Of a stretch of DNA of 64,000 nucleotides, positions 22,105-31,689 are shown in pieces. Both the position numbers and the translations under genes were made by a program. The stretch's first letter is position 1, and each line of letters begins with the position of its first letter. Below the pieces are notes generated by a model. The model searched no databases. It saw only the letters and a program-made list of their open reading frames with translations, and had not been told where the DNA came from. Source of the DNA: Sepioteuthis lessoniana (Eukaryota > Mollusca > Cephalopoda > Myopsida > Loliginidae); assembly GCA_963585895.1 (NCBI GenBank), contig OY757911.1, forward strand, positions 61,289,602 through 61,353,601. The letters run 5' to 3'.

Positions 22105-22555
22105 TTTAATTATTATATATAACTCCTAGTGAGTTTTAACACCAGCATTAGCTGATAGTCTCTTATTGGAATCTGAGTGACAGCAAGTGTCCAAAAGTCT
22201 CCTGGGTTCTCCTCAGTATTCCGACGAGCTTAATAATGCTATAGTCCAGATTGTCTCCACACGTCTTCTTATTTCCTGGTCTCCAGAACTTTTCTTGATA
22301 TTCTGACCTATCTCAACAATGCCGAAATTTGGATGTTCTTCGCTCGTTCACTTATTTCCAAGTCCTCAAGTCCCAGGACCAATCGTTTGGTGACCCTACC
22401 GAGCAAGCCAATTACAATTGGCATCACTGTCACTTTCACGTTCCAAATTCTTTCAGTTCTCTAGCACGGTCTTATTACTTATCTCTCTTTTCGCTTTATT
22501 TCAGTTTTACCCTCTGGTCAGCGGAACGGCAAAATTCACTATACGACAGGTTCTA
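22105..22555 (-). pseudogene. R4/Dong-like LINE, 5'-truncated copy b
   Basis: Minus strand from 22555 reads RTCRIVNFAVP, the restriction-like endonuclease region (usual form RIVDFAVPADHR). Next come the KEFWNVKVTVMPIVIGLLGRVTK-type block near 22440-22370, and the 3' end with GCTGTCACTCAGATTCC near 22170 and ATCAGCTAATGCTGGT near 22140. It finishes in ATATATAATAATT. It starts immediately after the TAA-type tail of copy a, so two copies sit head to tail. In this family the endonuclease nicks the target; this fragment is inactive. Confidence 0.7.
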
Positions 22556-23520
22556 TTTTTATTATTATCATTACAGTGTTAAATTGTTGGTCCTTCACTG
22601 AAGTCCGGGATGAAAACAAGTCTTCTCAGGACTCTTCTCATTGTTTTGGCTGATCTCTTTAAACTAGAATCTATGTATTCCATCATGGCTTGTTGTTTTC
22701 CTATTCAGTGCTTTCTTGAGTGTTGCTCTCAGCGAGTCTTGGTGTTTGTCCACTTAAGGGACTTCATCGAGCCCTTCGAATTTTTTTGCTATTTATCCAC
22801 ACGGCCTTCATTTTATGGTCTTCCTGTTCCCATATTTTTCTCCAAAAGGATTTTTTTCTTCCTTTGCATACGGTTGTTAGTTTGTCTTCGTGTATTCTCC
22901 ACTGATTCTTTAATAGAAAATCTTCCGTTATTTCGGATGGTCCCGTTTTGTTTGTCGAATTTCTTCCAACTCCGATATCCTTTGAGTCTCCCTTTGTTTG
23001 CCAGTATCTTTTCATTTTTCTTTTCAAGTTCTATTTTCAGACTTACCTGCTGTTATATTTTGTTTTTGTCATTTCAACATATACTTGACTGTTTTTTCGT
23101 TTTTTAGCACTTTTGCTTGTTGTTTACATTTTTTTATCCAACCTTCTTTCCATGTTGATTTTATACTTTTTTTTATGTTACCGAGAGGCAAACCGATTTT
23201 ATCAAAGATTAATTTCGTTGCCGTTCGTTTAGTAACGTGATGATGCCTGTTGGGATATTTCTTAATAATTCATTCACCTTTTCAGTTTCTACCTTAACAT
23301 TTTAAAGTCTTGGTTCCTGAGAGAATGTAATGTAGTCATTTTTTTCAGTCGTAATTTTCTTAATACTACATTTCTTCTGTCTTCTTGTGTTAACGTTGAT
23401 GTTGAGATGATGGGGTCTGCGGTGTTTTGGTTTTCAGTATTTTGTGTTTCAATTCTGGTACGGGAACTCTTGATTTTCAGCATTTTGTGTTTGAATTCAG
23501 AGTAGAAGGGCTCTTGACCA
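22556..23520 (-). pseudogene. R4/Dong-like LINE copy a, RT deleted
   Basis: Minus strand: N-terminal blocks near 23483-23240, then FDKIGLPLGN (cf. CEKIGVP in the 32 kb copy), a GWIKK block, and FWRKIWEQEDHK followed by WINSKK (cf. FWTKIWQPKKHN and EWINDM). Next is TSHDGIHRF, the start of the reverse transcriptase (usual form TPGHDGIHGFWFKKF), near 22700. The frame then jumps straight to the 3' untranslated end (GTCCTGAGAAGACTTG near 22640) and a TGATAATAATAA tail near 22556-22572. Almost the whole reverse transcriptase and endonuclease are missing, so this was a deletion derivative or was deleted later. Confidence 0.65.
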
Positions 23521-23689
23521 TATTCTTCATATTCTAAAGGTCAGAAACCTAACGTTCTTGTAGAATATTCTTACTTAGAAAGATTTTGGCCTATAGCGGG
23601 TTTTACCTCAATTTCTATCATCGTATTTGTACAGCTTTGATCTTAGAATATTAGAAGACTGCATTTTTATAATTTTCTCTAGTCCATTT

Positions 23690-23862
23690 TTCACTATTAC
23701 GTTCTCTTTCGGACAAATACCCTTGGGAAAGGTATGGACCCCCTTATTCTCCCAGCTATGGGTTAAATAGTACCACTATTGTTCTTCTAGAAGAATGGCT
23801 TTTGCATTAAATAACCAACAAAGGTTGATATGCCATTAAACAAAGAAACCTAACCTAACTAA
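23690..23862 (+). mobile_element. Family A SINE, head-truncated
   Basis: Plus-strand body starting at ATTACGTTCTCTTTCGG, the AAATAGTACCACTATTG block, and the hairpin tail at 23805-23837 (inner stem AACC/GGTT). The tRNA-like head is missing. Confidence 0.7.
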
Positions 23863-23986
23863 GTCCATTTTTTCTGTTGGTGTCTCCTAGCTGAATTATC
23901 GATTTGATCATTGGTTGTGCACCTGAAATTAGAATAGCCAACATTAGCAAGATCACTACTGATACTCCATGTTGGCTATCGAGAAG

Positions 23987-23989
<3 letters not shown>

Positions 23990-24026
<37 letters not shown>
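23990..24026. repeat. (ATT)n microsatellite
   Basis: About twelve ATT units. On the minus strand it is the (TAA)n tail of the R4/Dong-like fragment to its right. Confidence 0.95.
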
Positions 24027-24029
<3 letters not shown>

Positions 24030-24320
24030 TTTCGCCAGTTTTCAAACCAGTGCTAGTCGGTGGTTTCAAGTGAAGTCAGTGTGATTGCAAATCTTCTCAA
24101 AATTTTTGCCTATCTTATAATGCTGTTGTTTAGGCAGTCTCAATTCTTCATCGGAATTTTCTTTTCTTTAGTCTCTTTCTCAGATTCTTTGGTATTGATC
24201 CATGGACTCCTGCAAAGATTGGTATCACTGTCTCTTTCATGTTACATAGCTTTTTTCTTTGCGCTTTTTTATTTCCTTATGGGAACCACTTGTTTGTGAC
24301 TTATTTGAAACGACCAAAAA
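24027..24320 (-). pseudogene. R4/Dong-like LINE 3' end, 5'-truncated
   Basis: Minus-strand reading gives LCNMKETVIPIFAGVHGSI, then KNLRKRLKKRK, RIETA and TTAL. This parallels LWNMKVTIIPIVIGALGTV, KGL, RVETIQTTALL of the family. It ends with a degraded 3' untranslated stretch that runs into the (TAA)n tail at 23990-24026. The 5' end lies against an AT tract. Stops are present; it is inactive. Confidence 0.6.
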
Positions 24321-24321
24321 T

Positions 24322-24326
<5 letters not shown>

Positions 24327-24371
<45 letters not shown>
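24327..24371. repeat. (AT)n microsatellite
   Basis: About 44 bases of TA/AT repeat. Confidence 0.97.
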
Positions 24372-24373
<2 letters not shown>

Positions 24374-24545
24374 ACGAAACCTTCAAGAAAAGAAGGACGT
24401 AGCACAGTCAGTTTTAAAGTCAGGTTTGAATCCGGAGTTTTCTTTCGCCAAGACTGATTGGTATAGAAAGGTAAAAGTTGCCCAGTTTGTTCTACAATTT
24501 GTTTACAGTTTGAGGGAAAATAGACTCATACTATGACCAAGAGTA
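24372..24545 (+). mobile_element. tRNA-derived SINE
   Basis: Right after the AT tract, the plus strand has GACGTAGCACAGTC (A-box-like) and AGGTTTGAATCCGG (B-box-like), spaced as in a tRNA. An unrelated body follows to about 24540. I cannot place it in families A, C or D. Confidence 0.5.
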
Positions 24546-24769
24546 TTAGCGATTTGGGAAATGGAAAATGCTTCATCTAAGATTTTGACTCGAGTCAACG
24601 CGTCAATTTCAAGCGACGATATATATATATATATATATATATTGGAAGAAAACTCAAACCTCGTTAAATTATCATAAATTTATTTTGGCATAAAATGTTA
24701 TTATACTCTTAGTCTCTTCAGATAACTTACCCGCATAATTTGAGGGTAAAAAACAGCAAATATGGATTA

Positions 24770-24860
<91 letters not shown>
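24546..24860. repeat. Microsatellites (AT)n and (TG)n with a tRNA-like remnant
   Basis: 24620-24641 and 24777-24819 are AT tracts, and 24820-24858 is a TG tract. 24560-24620 on the minus strand has ACTCGAGTCAAAATC, a possible B-box relic. Frames on either strand through this region are only translations of the repeats. Confidence 0.85.
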
Positions 24861-24861
<1 letters not shown>

Positions 24862-25189
24862 AAAGATATAAATTAAAATTTTCAAGCGAAAAGAAAATCG
24901 GGTTAACATAATAAAGTATTAGAAAAATTAAGACCTCAGAAAAAGGGTGTTCCTATAAATTGACCCATCCTAATTTGAACATAGGCTAGATTTTTCGTAG
25001 CAGGCAGAATTTTTTGAATAATATAAGCTAGCAAACAAAATTATTATCTTTTTATATTTTTCTTTTCACTCTTTTTAAATGTCTTAAATCCCTTTTAGAA
25101 TTGGGCTATCATCCTCCTCCTAAAAAACCTTTCGGTACCCATCAGGGGCCTTTAATTTCATGTGCTACCGGTGTCTCTTTTTCTTACAT
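24861..25189. other. AT-rich stretch, no gene seen
   Basis: No coding signal recognised before the PLE relic begins near 25190. Confidence 0.45.
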
Positions 25190-26945
25190 TCGTCGAGGTT
25201 ATATCTGTGTACGTTAGCAATAACCTAAAAATGGTTAAAGAGGACCAAGACAGAACTTCCAAAATAGGAAACAAGCTAGACTAATTAACTTCACCAAGAC
25301 CGAACTAGGCTTTTTATCAAAGAATAACGTCTCCGATACAAACTAGCTCTAAATATAACTTATGGAAAAACTCTGTAGATAATACTGATTAGTTTAGAAA
25401 TATTAAGAATAAAAAGAGGTCTACGTTCATCCAATTTGATATCATAGAGTTTTACCTGTCCATCCGATATCACCGGCTAGAAAATAGAAATTATTCTAGC
25501 TGATAAACGTAAAATTTGAGTCAAAAGCCAAGTGGACAACTTCGACGTACTTATGGGTGCTTAAAACTTAGGTTAGGTAGCTGTCTTAATAGGGATATAT
25601 AACTTGGATACGTTGGGTACGTATCGTCAACTTAGAACCGGTGGGGCTTTATCGAGAAGACGGGATTATCTTCATCCCGGATAGTAACGGCCTTAAGATC
25701 TTAAAAGTACAGAAGAAAACTGATTCGGGCATTTAAATTGCTAGGACTAAGAATTGTAATAGTCTCGAACTTTAAAATATCTGACTTTCTTGATGTCACA
25801 CTCAATTTAGATAATGGCATCTTCAAACCTTTTAGTAAAAGCAATTCCACTCCCACATACGCGAATGTTATATCTAACCACCCACGATCGAAATTGAACC
25901 AGATTTCTAATGCTGTGAACCAGAGGATAAGTAAACTATCTTCATGTAAAAAAAAATTGTGATGATCAAAAGGATATAAGATGAAACCCTCAAAAATTGC
26001 GGATTTCAGAGTAGAATGGAGTACGTAAACCCTGTGAACTCCGACTCTAAGGGACAAAACGTCACCATAGGCAGAAGTAGCGATAGTGGGACCAACAGAC
26101 ACCAATAATAATCACTCAAATAGGTGAGGTAGATATAGAAATAGAAAAGTAATTTTGTTCAACTCGCTCTTCTGAGGGCACCTCGGGTAGTGTAATGGTT
26201 AGCAAGCTTGACTAGCAAACCTGCAAGAGTGAGTTCGAGTCTCATTGGGTGCCCCATTCAATCGGCCTTGTACCACATCGAAGCAAAGAGCTTCGTAAAT
26301 TACAACTCGCTCTTCTGTACACTCACCAACATTAACATAGGAAAATACTTCCAAAATATCCTGGATAGGCACTTTAATAGGAACATCCCATTAAGCGAAA
26401 TTTTTAATAGAAACACCATAAAAATTAGTTACTCTTGTATAAACTATATGCATAGTACATTAAATAACTAGAATAGGAGGTTACAAGAGGAATTTAATAA
26501 GAATAGTGAGGGGCCTGATAAAGTGTCCTGTAATGTAAAAGAAAAGAGTTATGCCCCTTGGGCAGACGATGTAACTCGAAGTTCGTATACCAAGCATGCA
26601 TTTCCCACATGGAACATAATAAGAATAGGGAGAGGATTTATATTGGTATCTTCGCTGGAAATTAGAAGCAAGGACTGTTTAACCATCGATATTCTTTCGC
26701 TAATCTGCGACTAAGAAACCAAACCGTTCTATCTAAATTTTTTGGAACCTTAAGGAATGGGAGCAAATCCCTCAAATTAAGTGGTAATTGGCAGTCTTTA
26801 ACCTCAAATAGATTCAATAACAGATGTAACTTGTGTATCGAAGAAAAAATTAGTATAATTCATTTTAAGGATCCCAGATGACTGCTGAATGTTTCTATCG
26901 AACTTGTGTTTAAATGTAGGCATAAAGGTAAATTTAAATTATTTT
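25190..26945 (+). pseudogene. Penelope-like element RT and GIY-YIG, decayed
   Basis: Several frames must be combined to read it. Near 25310 there is TELGFLSK; near 25430-25470 FIQFDIIEFYLSI, reverse transcriptase motif A (usual form FDIVEFYPSI). Near 25640 a YRDD-type motif has lost its frame. 25738-25960 gives GLRIVIVSNFKISDFLDVTLNL, then STPTYANVISNHP. After a SINE insertion come FNRNTIKISYSC (26388-26424) and, near 26630, RIYIG, the start of the GIY-YIG endonuclease. RCNLCIEEKISII then follows near 26830-26870. It is a different, more decayed lineage than the PLE at 3-5 kb. Stops and frameshifts occur throughout. Neither arm duplication nor a ribozyme motif is evident beside it. Confidence 0.7.
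26175..26302 (+). mobile_element. Short tRNA-SINE inserted in the PLE
   Basis: A 128-base insertion with a tRNA-like head: GTAGTGTAATGGTTAGCAAG (A box region) and GAGTTCGAGTCTC (B box). It is flanked by a perfect 15-base duplication CAACTCGCTCTTCTG (26160-26174 and 26303-26317). Removing the insertion and one repeat restores continuity of the PLE reading. There is no long tail. Confidence 0.85.
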
Positions 26946-27077
26946 GATTAAGGGCACTGAAGGTACTACTGAAAGTAAAAACCGGGATATTGATTTTGGA
27001 TAAATTTTATTGCAAAAAAATATTTATATATAAACTTAAGTCACCTTGACTAATTCAATTATCTTCCATTTCTTGCA

Positions 27078-27318
27078 GCGGATATTCTCGTGGTGTAATG
27101 GTTAAAGCGATGGACTGCGGAATTGTAGTAAGCAAGTTAGTACTCCCGTCGCACTATTACGTTTACTTTCGGGCAAATACCCTTAGGAAAGGTATGAATC
27201 CCCGTATCCTCCCAGCTAGGGGTTAAATAGTACCACTACTGTTCTTCTTATAAAATAGCTTTCGCATTGAATAACCTACAAAGGTTGATATGCCATTAAA
27301 CAAAGAAACCAAACCAAA
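27078..27318 (+). mobile_element. Family A tRNA-SINE, full length
   Basis: Plus strand: tRNA-like head with CTCGTGGTGTAATGGTTAAAG, a decayed B-box region, then ATTACGTTTACTTTCGG, GTATGAATCCCC, AAATAGTACCACTACTG and the hairpin tail at 27263-27293, ending CATTAAACAAAGAAACC. A reference copy for the family in this window. Confidence 0.8.
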
Positions 27319-28372
27319 CCTAAGTTTAACATATTGAATATCAATGCGTGCTGTTCGTTTTTCGAATCGATTTGTGCAGACTTAAGGAATTCACAAGATC
27401 TATACGGTTTTTGTTTGTGAATACAACCAGAAGAAATTATCTCTGTTCATAGACAAATAAAATAAACGAAATAACGTTTACATGAATGTTTCGAGAAGGT
27501 TAACTTTAACATATCGCTGAATAGGATATTAATTCCTGCTTAGAAAGATTATATAGAATTCTTAGGTGAAGAGTAGAAATGCTTCATAGAAATAAAAAAT
27601 TTTGCTTTTAAACTAAATTTGTTTTTATACGAGAATTACTTTTAATTCTCCATTGACTAACATTAAAATAAATACAGTGGGTATCCCATTCTCGGGATCA
27701 AAGAAATGTTTTATATTAAATCTATTATTTGAAATATACGAGCTACGCTTTGCCAGCAGGTCTTGCTTAGTAAACTATTAAGTAAATCCATAAAGTGAAT
27801 CTTTAATTTGGAAAAGAAATTGGGGAAACAACATCTTTTCAGATTTAATTTTTCTGTCGAATTCTGAGGTTACAATTTTGTTCCAGTAAAAGAAATGATA
27901 CATTTCATTGCCTCGCCGGAGACAGCATGTCTGAAAAAATCTCAAATGGTAAGCTCTTTTCTTTCCAAGAATTGGCTTTGTTTTGCTTTTATTTTTCCTT
28001 TTGTTTATTTTCCATTAAACATTTTTTTTCTTTTTAGTTCAGCTACTTTCGGCTTCGCCGTCTTATTATTTTTCTTGATTATAGCGTATTACTTATAGAT
28101 CTTTCACTTGTTGGGGGCTGGGAAAATATGTTAGTGGAAAGTTCCAGTCGAGAAGCCGCCAATTCTGTTTTAAGCATCTTGTCAGAATCCTTATAATAAA
28201 CAGTAAAACGAAAAGTCATATGAAATGGAGAAAATGATATATAGGCTTTTTTTCGACTGATATTAATATTTCATTTTTTTTATTCAACTAGTGATATCGA
28301 AAGTAGACTGTATAAAGTGAACATTAAAAAAATCATATTCGACCAGTAAACCATTTTGACGATGGGGACAAA
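27319..28372. other. AT-rich stretch, no gene seen
   Basis: About 1 kb. The plus-strand frame 27895-28098 is T-rich and hydrophobic, with no known motif; I treat it as chance. Confidence 0.5.
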
Positions 28373-28545
28373 ATAAGCTGATTGAATCCTCTGCTGAGGA
28401 GTAAGACCACCCTCTAAAAAAGGGTTGTCGTAGGTGTGGCACTAAATAGCATTTAATGTTCTGGAGATCCGGGAGTATACCTAACGTTTACATTGTCAAT
28501 ACTCCAAGGCCCACAGCCACCTGAAGCGGGAGTACTGGTAATTAT
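28373..28545 (+). repeat. Family B fragment, strongly diverged
   Basis: Plus-strand CCTCTGCTGAGGAGTAAGACC and the following GGTGTGGCACTAAATAGC-type block match the head and centre of family B. Much of the rest is rearranged. Confidence 0.45.
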
Positions 28546-28889
28546 TCCATTTATGTGTATAATAGATCGGTTAAAAAATTCCTTTCGATTGGATAGTGAA
28601 CAAAAAAAAAGGAAAATGTCTAAAGAAAGAACTACAGAAAAATATAAAAACGAACGTACAAGTAACACGATTCCCATACATCTAAGCTTGAAATAATCTC
28701 ATATGGGCTAATATGCCATTGCTATCAATAACTTACTCAATCGTCTCATACAATTATAGCGACACAGGAAATCTTGACAGTTGAAATGAAACGGTAAAAA
28801 CTGTTTTATTTTTCTTTGACTAAATTTTGAATGCAAGCAACGGAATCTTTCTCATTTTACAATTAACCCAAGAGTAGTTGGTAATGTTT

Positions 28890-29292
28890 GGGCCCAATCG
28901 GCTGGAGCTGCAGAATACACCGACTGACTCACTGAAAAGGATTAAGGCTCCCCCAGCGAGTGTCCTGAGTATATGACACTAAGCAATCTGCTGGTGAGGT
29001 TCCAATGAAGCAGGAGCTTTGGGGAATGTGGAGTACTCCTTTATTGCCATTGCTACGAGGTCAACTCTGTCTCGGTGTGGTAGCACCTGATAGGGTCCTG
29101 CCTATTGGTCAAATAGAACTAAATTTTATACTTATGCTAAACAGAATTGCTTTGACTACAACTGATTTGACATTTAGCTGTGTACTTGTGGTAGACTGAA
29201 TTGTTTGAAAAAGAACTGTTTATATGTATAAATGGATTTGTTATTAAATAACCTACAACGGTTGATATGCATTAAACCAAACCAAACCAGTA
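28890..29292 (+). mobile_element. Family B repeat
   Basis: Plus strand: head CCCAATCGGCTGGAGC with ACCGACTG, the GCAATCTGCTGGTGAGG block, the monomer region shortened to about one unit, and the hairpin tail at about 29238-29272, ending ATTAAACCAAACCAAACC. Confidence 0.75.
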
Positions 29293-29639
29293 ATGCTTAC
29301 TCTTTTACTCCATTATTATTTAATTTTGGGGATAAAACATTTCGTTATCACGAATTGAATGTTGCAATTTTTATACAAATCTTGAAGAAATTTTCAGCGC
29401 TTAATCTGTACGTTGTGCATCGGAAATGAGAAAAAGCATTCCATAGTAAGATATAATGTAAAAGGAAAAAAGACTTCTGAATATCAGATTTCAAAACATG
29501 TTCTTCAGCAAATTTTAGAATTTACCTAATAATGTTCAAATCCAAATAAAGTAAATAGGATAGACACCTTTTTGTATATCGGTATTTCAGATGTGGGGAG
29601 GAGGAGGAGTGCTTAGCGTAATATTTATCTTCATAAACA
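29293..29639. other. AT-rich stretch, no gene seen
   Basis: No recognisable feature; the plus-strand frame 29232-29429 overlaps the family-B tail and has no motif. Confidence 0.45.
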
Positions 29640-29890
29640 ATGCACTCAGTAACACTAGATCAAATCTATGACGAGGCAGTGTGCTTTTAATTTTTCAGTA
29701 ATGTTATTTGGAAAGGCATAAATTCATCTGTTATTCCTCCCGCTATGAGTAACTAGCTGGGCAAAGTTGATTATTTAGTCTTAGTTAGACAGTCAATTTG
29801 AGAAAGAATAATTTGAATTTAAACCCATTATGCTCCGCTAAAAACTTAACCTTGAGTCACATCCTGCCTGTTGCAAAGGTTTTGGGTAAA
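29640..29890 (+). repeat. Family D SINE body remnant
   Basis: Plus-strand GGCATAAATTCATCTGTTATTCC, then GACAGTCAATTTGAG and the end AACTTAACCTTGAGTCACATCC match the body and end of the family D SINEs at 58725-58990 and 45003-45260. The tRNA-like head is not readable. Confidence 0.45.
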
Positions 29891-30189
29891 TACACACTCT
29901 TCCGGAAAAATCAGCCTTTAGGTGAATCGTCATCAGATAATGTTTCAACTTCGATCCTACCAGATTAATTCAGTTTATTCCGAACATTAAATTTTTCAAA
30001 TATTACACTGCTAAGAATTCATAAGAAAATATAGAAAGGATCTTATTTAACGGAACTTGAATACAGAATAACCATACTTCAAAGATATCCTTATGAAGGC
30101 AGGCCCTCAGGATGGATTACTTTTTTTTTTTAAACCATCCGTCACTTTTGGCAAGTTCTAACGGCATCGAGTGTTCGCATTGAATTGAT

Positions 30190-30575
30190 GAATGGAAATA
30201 TTCGCTGGTCGGTCATCCCTGGTGTGTCCATGTGGAGTAGACCACAGGAGAATGTCGTTTATGAGATCGTCCCTGCTTCTTCAATAGTGCCCAGCAAGGT
30301 CTACATTTTTTACATATATGGATTGTGAAAAGGGAAGTAATTGGCCGTACATCTGCTGTTGAAGAGTACTGCTTCCATGATTTGTTCAAAATAGCACGCA
30401 GTATTCTTGTGTAGTTCCCATCTACCTTTTTCTCCATGCATTTCATTAGCGTACATGTGGTGCAACAATACAGTAGTACTGAAACAGCTACTGCTAGGAA
30501 GAAAACCCGTGTTATCTTACCAGAGATTGGATATCCACGTGGCTGTTAACCTGTCAATAGCAGTCTTTGTTTTTC
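30190..30575 (-). pseudogene. RTE-like LINE fragment, old copy
   Basis: Minus strand aligns by eye with the RTE C-terminal region from the SDLTDKMK/ILLYGCT area through ..KKLDGNYTRMLRAILNKSW (30213-30446 reads KKVDGNYTRILRAILNKSWKQ) to the LLWIPTHGRAKAGRPA area, read as VYSTWTHQG. The final 100 bases and the ATG tail are missing. Frameshifts are present. Confidence 0.7.
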
Positions 30576-30715
30576 GAAAATATAAGTTTTAAAGTAACAA
30601 AAAAAAAAAAAATTGTGAACTCTTTCTCTAGATTTGCGACTATATAGTCTATATAGGTTTTTTATATATCTTATTTTTGCAAATACATTTTTTGTAAAGA
30701 CTTAATTTGCGCGTT

Positions 30716-30718
<3 letters not shown>

Positions 30719-30748
<30 letters not shown>
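30719..30748. repeat. (TA)n microsatellite
   Basis: About 30 bases of TA repeat. Confidence 0.95.
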
Positions 30749-30750
<2 letters not shown>

Positions 30751-31689
30751 CCGGGCATATCCTAGCGAGTCGGAAATTGCTTAACTGTTATCTTAGACCG
30801 AACCTTGCTCAGTGCGTGTGAGTATACTCCTACAGATGCAGGAGGAAAAGATGATTGAGTGATTAATTACTTTTCAATCTATTCACGACAGGGAGGGAAG
30901 TGACGTATGTCATTTCTTATTGGCCCCTTCAGTTTAAAAGCTCAATAGCAGTAACATTTTGATTTTTTTTCAGGTTTGTGTTGTGTGGTATTGCGTACTT
31001 GGCGAACTTATTACTTCAGCATAGTTTCGGTAGGGTCGCTTGGGAGAGCAAGTATCATGTTGGAAGACCCGAAACATGTACAGACCCCAAGAACCCCACT
31101 GATGAGGTGATCCTGTGCACTCCCTGAGTGTGTGATTACAATAATAATAATAATAATAATAATAAATGTATATACAGACTAAATAATTCTCCAGGAACAC
31201 TCGTTGTGTAGAGGTTAGTACAAACTCCACTTTTTTTAAAATTAGATTTTCGATGACTTGTAAAATTTGTTGGTGAATTTTTATTATATTTTAACCGAAG
31301 AGTGTCACTAATCGGCTAAATGTTTTTACCAGGCGCAATTATCACGAGCTAACTGAAGAATTGTTTAAATTTGCTTCGTCAACCTCCATATCACCCAACG
31401 ACTTTCTCAATCGATAGACGTTTTAGCCTGGAATTTCGCCGCAAAATCATCAAAAATCCCATGTGAAAGATTGTCACCAGCACATTTAAAACTTGGACAA
31501 TTATAAGATATTAGCATTAAACTGGCATGAAAAAAACATTCAAACAGTCCACTCTAGGTACTTGGGAAGTAAAACAAAAGTTGGGCAACAGACTTTAACC
31601 AAGTTAAAACTTAGGTTTAGGTATACTTCCCCCATTTTTGTGTGACCCGCTGTTTATGAACAGTTAATATGACGGTTCTCGGTCACATC
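30749..31689. other. Unassigned, with (ATA)n at 31138-31166
   Basis: 30970-31139 is less AT-rich than its surroundings and ends in a run of about nine ATA units; it may be an unnamed repeat with an ATA tail. 31190-31235 has a possible tRNA-like head (CTCGTTGTGTAGAGGTTAG). 31580-31600 (GACTTTAACCAAGTTAAAAC) recurs almost exactly near 40450-40470, upstream of the RTE element; I cannot say what this shared piece is. Confidence 0.4.

Noticed and set aside
22329..23240. Plus-strand frames of 80-165 hydrophobic residues
   Set aside because: They are antisense to the R4/Dong-like copies on the minus strand, whose A-rich sense strand yields Phe/Leu/Ser-rich frames on the other side.
29925..29975. 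CTGATGACG on the minus strand
   Set aside because: The GAAA strand is missing and the pairing is poor.
31098..31130. CTGATGAGG..CC on the plus strand
   Set aside because: No GAAA follows the stem; a circularly permuted reading using the upstream GAAAC has no stem I.
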